Source of the DNA: Taklimakanibacter deserti
GTDB lineage: Bacteria > Pseudomonadota > Alphaproteobacteria > Rhizobiales > Aestuariivirgaceae
Reading direction: 5' to 3'
DNA: 64,000 nucleotides
Assembly (NCBI GenBank): GCA_003574785.1
Contig: QORU01000008.1
Location: 310,001-374,000 of the forward strand
The notes beneath the pieces are model-generated. The model searched no databases. It was not told the DNA's origin and saw nothing but the letters and a program-made list of their open reading frames with translations. The position numbers were made by a program, and so were the translations under genes. The number at the start of each line of letters is the position of its first letter. Position 1 is the stretch's first letter. Shown here one piece after another: positions 33,548 through 43,113 of the stretch.

Positions 33548-33940
33548 ATGGGCTTGCCGACGAGCGAAAGTCATATCGCGGAGGCAGAGCATAGTGGTCG
33601 CTTCGCGTTACCATTGCCATGGAAGCGCATGCTGCTCCGCTCGAATGGATTTTCGATCGAAGCGAGTTGCGAAAATTGGGAGGCATTTCCGGTATTGGAT
33701 CAGAGCAGCCGCAAGCATATTGCCCGTTCGGCCAATCATATCTTGCGTGAGACTGACTCCTTCCGGGACTTTCCTGCGTTCCCATCGGAAGCTGTTGCTA
33801 TTGCTGGTAATGGCAGTGGAGATTGCCTCGTACTCCTTGCTGGCAAAAGTGATGTTTATTTTTGGAACCACGAGACCGGCAAGCTTGATATTGCCGACGT
33901 GAATTATCCGAAGAGCGATTTTGAGGAAGTTGATGCCTGA
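33548..33940 (+). CDS. SMI1/KNR4 (SUKH)-like protein
   Basis: A 130-residue protein with the SUKH pattern: an N-terminal helix, [19 protein letters not shown] (P.P..yk.fL...NG), and later [32 protein letters not shown] (ia.ngsGD.l.l.....vy.wdHe). SUKH proteins are mostly immunity proteins against polymorphic toxins, though some are housekeeping. The DNA is noticeably poorer in GC than glyQ or glyS and the codon use differs, suggesting a recent arrival. No toxin gene is adjacent. It overlaps the glyS start by eight bases (33933-33940), so it may affect glyS translation. Confidence 0.65.
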   Translation: MGLPTSESHIAEAEHSGRFALPLPWKRMLLRSNGFSIEASCENWEAFPVLDQSSRKHIARSANHILRETDSFRDFPAFPSEAVAIAGNGSGDCLVLLAGKSDVYFWNHETGKLDIADVNYPKSDFEEVDA

Positions 33941-36098
33941 GCTTCTACTCGAGCTTTTTTCCGAGGAAATCCCGGCGCGCATGCAAGCCAAGGCGGCCGA
34001 GGATCTGAAATCGCTCGTCACCAATGCGCTGGTCGATCTGGGCCTCGTCTATGAGGGCGCGCAGGCGCATGCGACGCCGCGCCGGCTGGTGCTCTCGGTC
34101 GAAGGCCTGGCCGCGCGCACGAAGGATGTGACGGAGGAGCGTAAAGGCCCCCGCATCGACGCGCCGGAGCAGGCAATCCAAGGTTTTCTCAAATCGACCG
34201 GCCTCGAGCTTTCCGACCTCACCCAACAGGACGACAAGAAGGGCAAGTTCTATATCGCCCGGATCAGCAAGCCGGGGCGGGCCACGCCCGATGTGGTCGC
34301 CGAGATCGTGCCCGATGTGATCCGCAAATTCCCCTGGCCCAAATCCATGCGCTGGGGCTCGGGCGACCTGCGCTGGGTCAGGCCCTTGCAGTCGATCCTG
34401 TGCTGCTTCGACGGCGAGGTCGTGCCTTTCGAGATCGGAGGCCTCGCGAGCAGCGCCGTCACAAGGGGCCATCGTTTCCTCGCGCCTCAAGAGATCACCG
34501 CGCGCCGCTTCGAAGACTATGCGCAGAAGCTTTTTGACGCGAAAGTGGTGGTCGATGCCGCCCGCCGCACCGAGCTCATCCGCGTGGAAGCGAAGAATTT
34601 GAGCTTCGCGCAAGGCCTCGAAGTGATCGAGGACGAGGCGCTGCTCAAGGAGACCGCGGGGCTTGTCGAATGGCCGGTGGTGCTGATGGGCTCGTTCGAC
34701 GAGAGCTTCCTCGAAGTGCCGCCGGAAGTGATCGTCACCTCGATCAAGCAACATCAGAAATGCTTCGCGCTGAAAGACGGCAAGACGGCCAAGCTCGCCA
34801 ACCGCTATCTGCTCGTCTCCAACATGATCGCCAGCGATGGCGGCCTTAAGATCACAGAGGGCAACAACAAGGTCATCGCGGCGCGCCTCTCGGATGCGAA
34901 ATTCTTCTGGGAGCACGACAAGAAGACGCCGCTCGAGAAGCTCTTGCCCAAGCTCGACCAGATCACCTTCCATGCCAAGCTTGGCACGCAAGGCGAAAGG
35001 GTGAAGCGCATCGAGACGCTAGCCGGCGAGATCGCCAAAACAATCGGTGCGGATCAGAACAAGGCCATGCTCGCGGCTCGTCTCGCCAAGGCTGATCTCG
35101 TCACTGGCATGGTCGGCGAATTTCCCGAATTGCAGGGCCTGATGGGCAGCTACTATGCGCAGGCGCAACACGTGGATGAGGAGGTTGCCGATGCGATCCG
35201 AGACCACTACAAGCCACAAGGTCCGTCGGATTCACTTCCTGCTTCAAGAATAGGCGTTGCGGCGGCGCTCGCTGACAAGCTCGATACGCTCGCTGGCTTT
35301 TGGGTGATTGACGAGAAACCGACAGGCTCAAAGGATCCATATGCGCTCAGACGAGCTGCCCTAGGATGTGTGCGGATCATTCTTGAGCAGCAACTACGCC
35401 TTAGGTTTCTGCCGATTGCATCGTCAGCGATGGATAGGATTCATCCTCGAAGGAAACCGGAAGACATTGTTAAGTCGACTGATCCCTCCATCGCCATACT
35501 CACAGGCGGTGAAGTCAAGGTGAAGGTATCTCGCCGGGACCCTGCTACTGGGCAGGACATAGATACGCGTGCAGATGACCTCCTCTCCTTCTTCGCCGAT
35601 CGTCTGAAGGTCTATTTGCGCGACCAAGGTGCCCGCTATGATCTGATCGACGCGGTCTTCGCTTTGGGTGGTCAGGATGATCTGCTGATGATCGTCAAGC
35701 GTGTCGAGGCGTTGTCGAAGTTCCTCGACACCGAGGATGGCGACCATCTCCTGACCGGCGTCAAGCGCGCCACCAACATCCTCAAGATCGAGGAGAAGAA
35801 GGACGGCCGTTCCTATGACGGCAATGTCAACACCAACATCCTCATCCAGGGCGAGGAGCGCGAGCTCAACACGGCGGTCAATGCCGCGGCGGCCCGGGCG
35901 CGCCAATCGGTGAACGCCGAAGATTTCGAAGGCGCGATGCGCGCCATTGCCAAGCTCAGGGCTCCGGTCGACGCTTTCTTCGACAAGGTGACCGTCAATG
36001 CCGATGATCCCTCCTTCCGCGAGAACCGGCTCAAGCTCCTGAACCGCATTCGCGCCGCGACCCGCGAGGTCGCCGACTTCTCCAAGATCGAGGGGTAG
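33933..36098 (+). CDS. glyS: Glycyl-tRNA synthetase beta subunit
   Basis: Beta subunit of the glycyl-tRNA synthetase, 721 residues, needed for tRNA recognition. It begins [25 protein letters not shown], the standard start, and contains [46 protein letters not shown], and the C-terminal HD-like and anticodon-binding regions ([30 protein letters not shown]). ATG 33933 has GAGGAAG upstream inside the SUKH-like gene. Between about 35,190 and 35,590 the third-position composition changes to a visibly AT-richer style and then returns, so the gene looks mosaic. Confidence 0.97.
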   Translation: MPELLLELFSEEIPARMQAKAAEDLKSLVTNALVDLGLVYEGAQAHATPRRLVLSVEGLAARTKDVTEERKGPRIDAPEQAIQGFLKSTGLELSDLTQQDDKKGKFYIARISKPGRATPDVVAEIVPDVIRKFPWPKSMRWGSGDLRWVRPLQSILCCFDGEVVPFEIGGLASSAVTRGHRFLAPQEITARRFEDYAQKLFDAKVVVDAARRTELIRVEAKNLSFAQGLEVIEDEALLKETAGLVEWPVVLMGSFDESFLEVPPEVIVTSIKQHQKCFALKDGKTAKLANRYLLVSNMIASDGGLKITEGNNKVIAARLSDAKFFWEHDKKTPLEKLLPKLDQITFHAKLGTQGERVKRIETLAGEIAKTIGADQNKAMLAARLAKADLVTGMVGEFPELQGLMGSYYAQAQHVDEEVADAIRDHYKPQGPSDSLPASRIGVAAALADKLDTLAGFWVIDEKPTGSKDPYALRRAALGCVRIILEQQLRLRFLPIASSAMDRIHPRRKPEDIVKSTDPSIAILTGGEVKVKVSRRDPATGQDIDTRADDLLSFFADRLKVYLRDQGARYDLIDAVFALGGQDDLLMIVKRVEALSKFLDTEDGDHLLTGVKRATNILKIEEKKDGRSYDGNVNTNILIQGEERELNTAVNAAAARARQSVNAEDFEGAMRAIAKLRAPVDAFFDKVTVNADDPSFRENRLKLLNRIRAATREVADFSKIEG

Positions 36099-36113
36099 AT
36101 GGCGAGGCGGCGC

Positions 36114-36190
36114 GCTAGTGTCCTGATCCTGACATTCGCTCCAGTTCACGGCCGGCATGTTGCGAATGTCAGGATCAAAGGGATACTAGC
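36114..36190. repeat. Palindrome 1 of a paired hairpin element
   Basis: TGATCCTGACATTCGC (36124-36139) pairs perfectly with GCGAATGTCAGGATCA (36162-36177) around a 22-base loop; imperfect outer arms GCTAGTGTCC and GGATACTAGC extend it. The core TGACATTCGC is shared with the next palindrome. It lies directly behind glyS and could end its transcript. Confidence 0.85.
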
Positions 36191-36203
36191 AAATCTAGGA
36201 TTC

Positions 36204-36279
36204 TAGTGTGGTCTTGGATTTGACATTCGCCATGAACGCAAACCGAAACACTGGGGCGAATGTCAAATCCACCACACTA
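36204..36279. repeat. Palindrome 2 of a paired hairpin element, over the sulfotransferase start
   Basis: Left arm TAGTGTGG (36204-36211) plus TGGATTTGACATTCGCC (36215-36231); right arm GGCGAATGTCAAATCCA (36255-36271) plus CCACACTA (36272-36279). That is 25 paired bases with a three-base bulge around a 23-base loop. The ATG of the sulfotransferase (36232) is the second feature of the loop, immediately after the left arm. The core TGACATTCGC and CTAGT-type ends match palindrome 1, so the two are probably copies of one mobile or amplifying repeat. Confidence 0.88.
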
Positions 36280-37389
36280 GGCTGCCTCGAAAAGTTCTGC
36301 GCCGCAGCGCGCCGCTCGACCGGATTGGCGGATTTCGGCGATCCCTATTATCGCACCGGTTTACGCATTCTCCTGCGCAGCTTGCGGCGCGAGGCCCAAC
36401 TCACCTTCATCGGCCGCATGTTGCTCGGGCGGAGCATCGCCACCGCCGTTGAGCAGCGCCTCATGATCCAGCATCTGCGACGGACGGAGCCCCAGATATT
36501 CAAAGGCAGGCTTATGCCGCCTGTCATCATCACCGGCATGCCGAGGAGCGGCACGACCTTCCTCCATCGCCTGCTCGCCGCCGATCCGGCGATGCGTGCG
36601 CCCGTTCTGAACGAGCTTCTCGAACCGGTGCCCAGGGGCTCGGACTGGCGGCGGCGATGGCTTGACCTGCGTCTCAAATGCGAGCTGGCGGTGATGCGGC
36701 TTTTCAATCGTGGGCTCGATGCCAGGCACTTCACCCGCGGCGAGGAGCCGGAAGAATGCATGTTCGCTCTGGCGATCTCGTTCCGCACCGTGCTGCCTTG
36801 GACATTGGCGCCGGTGCATTCCTATCTCGCCTGGCTCAGCACCGCCGACCGCCGTCAGAAATACCGCGAATATCGCGACATTCTTTGCCTCCTGCAGCGC
36901 CGCGACCAGGAAAGGCGCCTGCTCCTCAAGGCGCCGGACCATCTGGGCGGCGTCGCCGAGCTTCTCGCCGCTGTCCCTGAGGCCCTCATCGTCGTCTGCC
37001 GGCGCGATCCCGTGGTGGCTCTCACCAGCCTCAACAGCCTCCTTGACGGGGTGCACAAGGTGACCTCGCGCGCGAGCGACCGTGCGGCGCTCGGCCAGTC
37101 GAACCTGGCGTTCTATGCGGCAGAAACCGGACGTTACCTATCGGCATATGCGACATGGCGCGGTCACATTCTGGAGGTGGACTATGAGACCCTGACGCGC
37201 CAGCCCCTCGAAGTGGCTCGGCGCGTCTGTGAGCGCCTGGGGCTTGCGATCGAAAGCGGGCTCGCAAGGCGCTTCCAGGAGTTCATTGCCAACAACCCCA
37301 AGGACAAGCATGGCCGCCACCTTTATTCGCCCTCGGATTACGCTCAGACAGCGGAAGGGCTCCGCCGGAACCTCGCCCATTACGGCTGA
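36232..37389 (+). CDS. Sulfotransferase-family protein
   Basis: PAPS-dependent sulfotransferase-type protein, 385 residues. The 5'-phosphosulfate loop is VIITGMPRSGTTFLHRLLAADP, the 3'-phosphate-binding region is LIVVCRRDPVVALTSLNSL, and the C-terminal HILEVDYETLTRQPLEVARRVCERLGL is standard. The N-terminal part (ADFGDPYYRTGLRILLRSLRREA) matches the group of bacterial sulfotransferases with an upstream helical domain. The substrate is unknown. The start is ATG 36232 (or GTG 36208), both inside palindrome 2, so the first 15 or so residues are encoded by the repeat. Confidence 0.82.
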   Translation: MNANRNTGANVKSTTLGCLEKFCAAARRSTGLADFGDPYYRTGLRILLRSLRREAQLTFIGRMLLGRSIATAVEQRLMIQHLRRTEPQIFKGRLMPPVIITGMPRSGTTFLHRLLAADPAMRAPVLNELLEPVPRGSDWRRRWLDLRLKCELAVMRLFNRGLDARHFTRGEEPEECMFALAISFRTVLPWTLAPVHSYLAWLSTADRRQKYREYRDILCLLQRRDQERRLLLKAPDHLGGVAELLAAVPEALIVVCRRDPVVALTSLNSLLDGVHKVTSRASDRAALGQSNLAFYAAETGRYLSAYATWRGHILEVDYETLTRQPLEVARRVCERLGLAIESGLARRFQEFIANNPKDKHGRHLYSPSDYAQTAEGLRRNLAHYG

Positions 37390-37515
37390 GTTGTGATGCT
37401 GCGGCATTCCCGCCGCAAATGCACAGTTGATTTCGCAACTGCAATATGGCTAGTGCGGCTCATGAGCGGCGCTCGCTACTGAACCAACCGATCCTGTCCA
37501 GGAGGAGCTTTGAGG

Positions 37516-40197
37516 GTGAATCAGCAAGCGAATGGGAAACTCGTTTACCGCTTTGGCGAAGGCAAGGCCGATGGCGATGCGGGAATGCGAAACCTGCTCG
37601 GCGGCAAGGGCGCCAATCTTGCCGAAATGGCCAATCTCGGTCTGCCGGTCCCGCCCGGCTTCACCATCACCACCGAAGTCTGCACCGGCTACTACAAGAA
37701 CGGCAGCACCTATCCCGCAGCGCTCACCGGTGATGTCGACGCCGCCATGGCCGAAGTGGGCCGCATCGTCGGCGCGGCCTTCGGCGACGCCAAAAATCCG
37801 CTTCTCGTTTCCGTGCGCTCCGGCGCCCGTGCGTCCATGCCCGGCATGATGGACACCGTTCTCAATCTCGGCCTCAATGACGCGACCGTCGAGGGCTTGG
37901 CCTCGCGCGCCAAGGACCGCCGCTTCGCCTATGACAGCTATCGCCGCTTCATCCATATGTACTCGGATGTCGTGCTGGGCGTCGAGCATCATCAGTTCGA
38001 GGACATTCTCGGCGAATACAAGGATGGGAAGGCGTTCGGCCTCGATACCGATCTCACCGCCGAGGACTGGACGAAGGTCATCGCCCAATACAAGACCTGC
38101 GTCGAGAAGGCGACGGGGAAACCCTTTCCGCAGGACGTGAAAGAGCAGCTCTGGGGCGCCATCGGCGCCGTCTTCCAGTCGTGGATGTCGGCGCGCGCCA
38201 AGACCTATCGCAAGCTTCACAATATCCCCGAGGAGTGGGGCACTGCCGTCAATGTGCAGGCCATGGTGTTCGGCAATCTCGGCGACACGTCGGCGACCGG
38301 CGTCGCCTTCACGCGCAACCCCTCGACGGGTGTGCATGAGCTCTATGGCGAGTTCCTGGTCAATGCCCAGGGCGAGGATGTCGTGGCCGGCATCCGCACG
38401 CCGCAGAACATCACCGAGGCCGCGCGCGTCGAGGCGGGCTCCAAGGCGCCCTCGCTCGAGAGGCTGATGCCCGAAACCTTCGTCCAGCTGGCCGATACTT
38501 TCGCGCGTCTCGAAAAGCACTATCGCGACATGCAGGACCTGGAATTCACCATCCAGGACGGCAGGCTGTGGATGCTGCAGACGCGTTCCGGCAAGCGCAC
38601 CGCCAAGGCGGCGCTCAAGATCGCCGTCGATCTCGCCAATGAGGGCCTGATCAGCGAGGAGGAGGCGGTGAAGCGCATCGACCCGGCATCCCTCGATCAG
38701 CTCCTGCATCCCACACTCGACCCTTCGGCCAAGCGCGAGATCATCGGCCAGGGCCTGCCGGCATCGCCCGGTGCCGCCTCGGGCGAGATCGTCTTCGATT
38801 CAGACGAGGCCGAAAGGCTGAAGGGCGAGGGGCGCACCGTCATCCTGGTCAGGGTCGAGACGAGCCCGGAAGACATCCACGGCATGCATGCGGCGGAAGG
38901 CATCCTCACCACGCGGGGCGGCATGACGTCCCATGCCGCGGTCGTGGCGCGCGGCATGGGCAAGCCTTGCGTGTCGGGCGCCGGCAGTATCCGCGTCGAC
39001 TACGCCCGAGCGACACTGACCGCGATGGGGGTCACCCTCAAGAAGGGCGACGTCGTCACCATTGACGGTTCGAGCGGGCAGGTGATGAAGGGCGCCGTCC
39101 CCACCATCAAGCCCGAGCTCTCCGGCGACTTCGCCATCATCATGCAATGGGCCGACAAGGCGCGCCGCATGAAGGTGCGCACCAATGCCGAGACGCCGCT
39201 CGATGCGAGAGCCGCGCGCGAATTCGGCGCCGAGGGCATCGGCCTCTGCCGTACCGAGCACATGTTCTTCGAGGCCGACCGCATCGTCGCGATGCGCGAG
39301 ATGATCCTGGCTTCGAGCGAGAAGGGCAGGCGCTCAGCACTCGCCAAGATCCTGCCGATGCAGCGCGAGGATTTCATCGAATTGTTCGAGATCATGGCCG
39401 GGCTGCCGGTGACGATCCGGCTCCTCGATCCGCCCTTGCATGAATTCCTGCCGCAGAATGAGGCCGAGATCGCCGAGGTCGCAACCGCCATCGGCGTCAG
39501 CGCCGATTCGCTGCGCAGCCGGGTGGCGGAGCTGCATGAGTTCAACCCGATGCTGGGCCATCGTGGCGTCAGGCTCGCGGTTTCTTACCCCGAGATTGCC
39601 GAGATGCAGGCGCGCGCCATTTTCGAGGCCGCGGCCGAGGTAGCGCGGCGGACCGGCACACCGCCGATCCCGGAGGTCATGGTGCCGCTCGTCGCCACCA
39701 AGTCTGAGCTCGACATCGTCGGCGATCGTATCGTCGCCGTGGCGCAAGAGGTCCAGAAGGAGACGGGCGCCAAGCTCGATTATCTCGTCGGCACCATGAT
39801 CGAACTGCCGCGCGCCGCCTTGCGGGCCGGCGACATCGCCGAGACGGCCGAGTTCTTCTCCTTCGGCACCAACGACCTGACCCAGACCACTTTCGGCATC
39901 AGCCGCGATGATTCGGCCCGATTTCTTGGTGAATACACGGCCAAGGGCGTCATCAAGACGGATCCATTCGTGTCGCTCGACACGGAAGGTGTCGGCGAAC
40001 TGGTGCAGATCGCGGCAGAGCGGGGACGCAAGACGAGGCCCGAAATCAAGCTCGGCATTTGCGGCGAGCATGGCGGCGATCCGGCATCCATCAGATTCTG
40101 CGAGAAAGTGGGCCTCGATTACGTTTCCTGCTCACCCTTCAGGGTGCCCATCGCGCGGCTTGCCGCGGCTCAAGCCGCCCTCGCAAATCGTGGCTGA
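37516..40197 (+). CDS. ppdK: Pyruvate, phosphate dikinase
   Basis: Interconverts pyruvate, ATP and phosphate with phosphoenolpyruvate, AMP and diphosphate; 893 residues, full length. The N-terminal ATP-grasp domain opens NLLGGKGANLAEMANLGLPVPPGFT. The phosphohistidine domain has GGMTSHAAVVARGMGKPCVSG with the catalytic histidine, and the C-terminal PEP-binding barrel shows GLCRTEHMFFEADRI, GVRLAVSYPEIAEMQ and SFGTNDLTQTTFG, ending with GEHGGDPASIRFCEKVGLDYVSCSPFRVP. The GTG at 37516 is eight bases behind AGGAGGAG; TTG 37510 is too close to it. Order glyS ... ppdK ... cell-wall hydrolase is usual in Rhizobiales. Confidence 0.97.
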   Translation: MNQQANGKLVYRFGEGKADGDAGMRNLLGGKGANLAEMANLGLPVPPGFTITTEVCTGYYKNGSTYPAALTGDVDAAMAEVGRIVGAAFGDAKNPLLVSVRSGARASMPGMMDTVLNLGLNDATVEGLASRAKDRRFAYDSYRRFIHMYSDVVLGVEHHQFEDILGEYKDGKAFGLDTDLTAEDWTKVIAQYKTCVEKATGKPFPQDVKEQLWGAIGAVFQSWMSARAKTYRKLHNIPEEWGTAVNVQAMVFGNLGDTSATGVAFTRNPSTGVHELYGEFLVNAQGEDVVAGIRTPQNITEAARVEAGSKAPSLERLMPETFVQLADTFARLEKHYRDMQDLEFTIQDGRLWMLQTRSGKRTAKAALKIAVDLANEGLISEEEAVKRIDPASLDQLLHPTLDPSAKREIIGQGLPASPGAASGEIVFDSDEAERLKGEGRTVILVRVETSPEDIHGMHAAEGILTTRGGMTSHAAVVARGMGKPCVSGAGSIRVDYARATLTAMGVTLKKGDVVTIDGSSGQVMKGAVPTIKPELSGDFAIIMQWADKARRMKVRTNAETPLDARAAREFGAEGIGLCRTEHMFFEADRIVAMREMILASSEKGRRSALAKILPMQREDFIELFEIMAGLPVTIRLLDPPLHEFLPQNEAEIAEVATAIGVSADSLRSRVAELHEFNPMLGHRGVRLAVSYPEIAEMQARAIFEAAAEVARRTGTPPIPEVMVPLVATKSELDIVGDRIVAVAQEVQKETGAKLDYLVGTMIELPRAALRAGDIAETAEFFSFGTNDLTQTTFGISRDDSARFLGEYTAKGVIKTDPFVSLDTEGVGELVQIAAERGRKTRPEIKLGICGEHGGDPASIRFCEKVGLDYVSCSPFRVPIARLAAAQAALANRG

Positions 40198-40363
40198 ATT
40201 AAGGCAAGGCAGTCCTCTAAGGCCTTGTTAACCCTAGAGCATTTAGCGGCTGATTATGGGCGGCTTTGTGTTGCCGCCATGGTTAACCTATGCTAAACGC
40301 TCGGAGATCATACTACCGCCTGTTCGGGAAGCTTTAAGGGTTTAGACGGTAGCGCGAGGGGAA

Positions 40364-41251
40364 GTGAGACCAGCGAAGCGAGGGCATAGGGCTTTCGAGC
40401 CTGATTTTGACGAGCCGCTGCAGCCTGAGCGTAATGGCATGCTGAGCTACGTGCCCTATGCTTTTGGCGGCGCCATGCTGATCGCGAGCTTTGCCTTTGC
40501 CGGCCACTATATGGGCCGCAATGCCGTAGCTCACAGCCTCGTCGAAGAAGAGCCGCAAGTGGCGACATCCTCGCCGGTATCGACCTTGATCCAGAAGGGT
40601 TCGCTGATGCCGAGCGATGCGACCCTTGATCTCGTCAATCTGCCGATCATCCGCGAGCAGGAAGTCGTTTCGACCAGCAAGGGCGACTATATCGAGCCTG
40701 AGCCCGACGTGCCGGAAGCGCCGGAAGCGGTGGTGAAGCACGAGCCGGAAAAGATCGAGAAGCGTCTCGCTTTGACGCCGCCGGTGTGGAAGATGGAATC
40801 GACCTTCAAGCTCAAGCGCAACGAGAAGCAGAAGGTCGTCGCCCAGCGCCGCATCCGTATGGCTGAGGAGAACTGCCTCGCCAAGGCCGTTTATTTCGAG
40901 GCGCGCTCCGAATCGGAGCTGGGCCAGCTCGCGGTGGCGAAAGTCGTTCTCAATCGCGTCAAAGACCCGAACTTCCCCAAGACGATCTGCGGCGTCGTCT
41001 ATCAGGGCTCCGATCGGCGCAATTCCTGCCAATTCTCCTTCGCTTGCGACGGCGTCGCCGACGAAGTGAAGAACAAGGCGGCCTGGGAAAACTCCAAGCG
41101 CGTCGCCCAGAAGGCCATCGACGGCGACCAGACCATTCGCGTCATCGGCGCGGCCACCAACTACCATGCCGATTATGTGCGCCCGCGCTGGGCCAAGGAA
41201 ATGCGCAAGCTCATCAAGATCGGCCGCCACATTTTCTATTCCGACAGCTAG
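40364..41251 (+). CDS. SleB-like cell wall hydrolase
   Basis: Membrane-anchored cell wall hydrolase with a C-terminal Hydrolase_2 (SleB) domain, 295 residues. A single membrane helix lies near residues 27-48 (LSYVPYAFGGAMLIASFAFAG). A proline/glutamate-rich linker follows, then the domain from about 165: AEENCLAKAVYFEARSESELGQLAVAKVVLNRVKDPNFPKTICGVVYQG, whose glutamate in YFEARSE is the expected catalytic acid, and NSCQFSFACDG with its cysteine pair. The start GTG 40364 is preceded by GAGGGGAA. It probably trims peptidoglycan from the periplasmic side. Confidence 0.9.
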   Translation: MRPAKRGHRAFEPDFDEPLQPERNGMLSYVPYAFGGAMLIASFAFAGHYMGRNAVAHSLVEEEPQVATSSPVSTLIQKGSLMPSDATLDLVNLPIIREQEVVSTSKGDYIEPEPDVPEAPEAVVKHEPEKIEKRLALTPPVWKMESTFKLKRNEKQKVVAQRRIRMAEENCLAKAVYFEARSESELGQLAVAKVVLNRVKDPNFPKTICGVVYQGSDRRNSCQFSFACDGVADEVKNKAAWENSKRVAQKAIDGDQTIRVIGAATNYHADYVRPRWAKEMRKLIKIGRHIFYSDS

Positions 41252-41421
41252 TCGACCGCCCCGAGGGCATCGCCCCGCCCCCTGAATTGACGAAAAATCC
41301 ATTCAGCATTGGCCTCTAGGCCCCTTGTCCCTGGCGCAATACCATGGGAGACTTAGCCTCGGGGAAGGGGTCGATTCAGAACCGTCTCGTTCCCGGAGGC
41401 TGGCTGAGATTTGGGGCGGGG

Positions 41422-42108
41422 ATGATTCGATTGGCGGAAGGCTGCAAAAGCGGGTCCACGGGCTTTCTCACTGCGCTGGGCGGTGCGATGGCGCTCCTCT
41501 GCTTCACGACGCCGGTGCTCGCCGGTGAGAAGAGCGATCCTTATGCCTTCACCGTCTTTGCCGGCAAGGGAACGGACACCGACTTTTTTTCGGCCTTGAC
41601 CCAGCCCTGGACGATACATTTTGTCGATCTGGGTATCGTGGGTGCTGCTGTGTCCGCTCGGGTCGGAACGGTGAACGAGCTGACTGGCTGGGATCTCGGC
41701 AGCATCGGCGATGATTTTTCCATCGACCTGGAAACAGGCGCCGCATACCGCTTCGGCGATGAATGCGGCGATGAATGCGGCGATGAAGAGATGGGCGAGT
41801 TCTGGGGCGCGATTTACCTTCGCTATGACGGATTTCCGTGGAACGACACGATCTATACGACGATCGCGGCCAACACGGGCGTCAGCTACATCACCCATAC
41901 GTCGGAATTTGAAAAAGGCCGGAGCGACGGCCAGAGTTCACAGCTGATGCACTATCTGACGCCCGAGATCACCTTTGCCGATCCCGACGACAAGAATGTC
42001 GAGTGGCTGGTCCAACTCCATCACCGCTCCGGTGTTTTTGGCCTCTTCGATGGCGCATCGGGCGGGTCGACCTTCGTCACGACCGGCCTTCGCGTGCATT
42101 TCCAATAG
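41422..42108 (+). CDS. Outer-membrane beta-barrel-like protein
   Basis: A 228-residue protein with a signal peptide (FLTALGGAMALLCFTTPVLAG) and a pattern of alternating hydrophobic strands. The last strands VEWLVQLHHRSGVFGLFDGASGG and FVTTGLRVHFQ, ending in aromatic Phe-Gln, suit an outer-membrane barrel; HHRSG loosely recalls lipid A 3-O-deacylases (PagL), but the serine-histidine pattern is not exact. A tandem DNA repeat of CGGCGATGAATG gives GDECGDECGDEE near residue 112, a probable loop of variable length. ATG 41422 was preferred to 41344 because it leaves a normal signal peptide. The family is not certain. Confidence 0.5.
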   Translation: MIRLAEGCKSGSTGFLTALGGAMALLCFTTPVLAGEKSDPYAFTVFAGKGTDTDFFSALTQPWTIHFVDLGIVGAAVSARVGTVNELTGWDLGSIGDDFSIDLETGAAYRFGDECGDECGDEEMGEFWGAIYLRYDGFPWNDTIYTTIAANTGVSYITHTSEFEKGRSDGQSSQLMHYLTPEITFADPDDKNVEWLVQLHHRSGVFGLFDGASGGSTFVTTGLRVHFQ

Positions 42109-42111
42109 GAT

Positions 42112-42972
42112 TTAATCCGCGCTGCCGGCAATCGACTGCCCGCCGATGCTCGCCTTGCGCGCATAGGCGATGAAGCGGAGCCCTTGCAGCCTGCCGGTCG
42201 CCAGCACCGGCACGAACAGCGCTTCATCGGAAGCACCGGACTTGACCGGCGCGAACCAGATGTCGAATTTGGACGGCACGCCGCCTCTCTTCTTGTACTT
42301 GACGGCCGGCCGGCCGCCGACCGGCGTGTAGGTCATGCTGCATTTGAAGGCGGGGCCGCGATAGGCGCCCGGGCTGTCTTTGCCGAGCTTCACTTCGCCG
42401 GCGAGAGCGAAGCGGAGCTCATACACTTCCCGCCCGTCGACCACTCTTTCGACGCTCTGGCAGGGCTTGCCCGCCTGCAGTGCCGTCATGCGCAGCAGCA
42501 TGGACAGGGGATCGACGAGCCCGGTGGTGAGTGCCGGTGCCAGCAGGGCCTCGTCCTCCTTGTCCCTGGGAGTGGTCTTGACGGCCGGAGGATCTTCGCT
42601 CGGCCAGCTCACTTCGAGGACCTTTTCCGCATTCTTCTTGTCCGCTTTTGAACGGTAATGCTGTGGCTTGAGGCCCTCGCCGTCGAAGGCGCCGGACGAG
42701 GTCATGTCCATCTGGTAGTCCGAGAACATGCTCGCCAGGCCCTTGGTCTTGATCGAGGCTGTCGACTGATAGGCCGTGTCGGAAAGTGTGGCCTTGTAGG
42801 CAATGTGCATCGCCGACATGCTGCCGACCTCGACCTCATAGGAGATCGCGATCTGGTTCTGCGATGCCGCGCCGAGCTTGCCCGGCAGGGCGAACGCCGT
42901 GATTGCCAGCGCCAGGCACGCAACTTTCATCCTGTTCGGCGAAACGGCCGGTCTGTTCAACATTGATGCCAT
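42112..42972 (-). CDS. DUF3108 periplasmic protein
   Basis: A 286-residue secreted protein of the DUF3108 family. The signal peptide is around VACLALAITAFALPGKLGA. The body has the expected strands: ISYEVEVGSMSAMHIAYKATLSDTAYQSTASIKTKGLASMFSDYQMDMTSSG, QHYRSKADKKN, VDPLSMLLRM and the C-terminal DIWFAPVKSG. These proteins are thought to be beta-sandwich periplasmic or outer-membrane associated proteins without known function. Later in-frame ATGs (42963, 42930) are possible starts. It is convergent with the barrel-like gene, three bases apart. Confidence 0.85.
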   Translation of the reverse strand: MASMLNRPAVSPNRMKVACLALAITAFALPGKLGAASQNQIAISYEVEVGSMSAMHIAYKATLSDTAYQSTASIKTKGLASMFSDYQMDMTSSGAFDGEGLKPQHYRSKADKKNAEKVLEVSWPSEDPPAVKTTPRDKEDEALLAPALTTGLVDPLSMLLRMTALQAGKPCQSVERVVDGREVYELRFALAGEVKLGKDSPGAYRGPAFKCSMTYTPVGGRPAVKYKKRGGVPSKFDIWFAPVKSGASDEALFVPVLATGRLQGLRFIAYARKASIGGQSIAGSAD

Positions 42973-43113
42973 CCAGTGATTGATGTCCCATTAGCTCCAT
43001 CGGCTAACTCTGTGACAAGATTTTGGTGCATGTCCGGGATGCCGATTTCTTGATTTTGCCGCTTTGTCTTTTACACCCGATTTGCCTAAGCTTGTCGGCA
43101 ATGGGAGAAAAAC

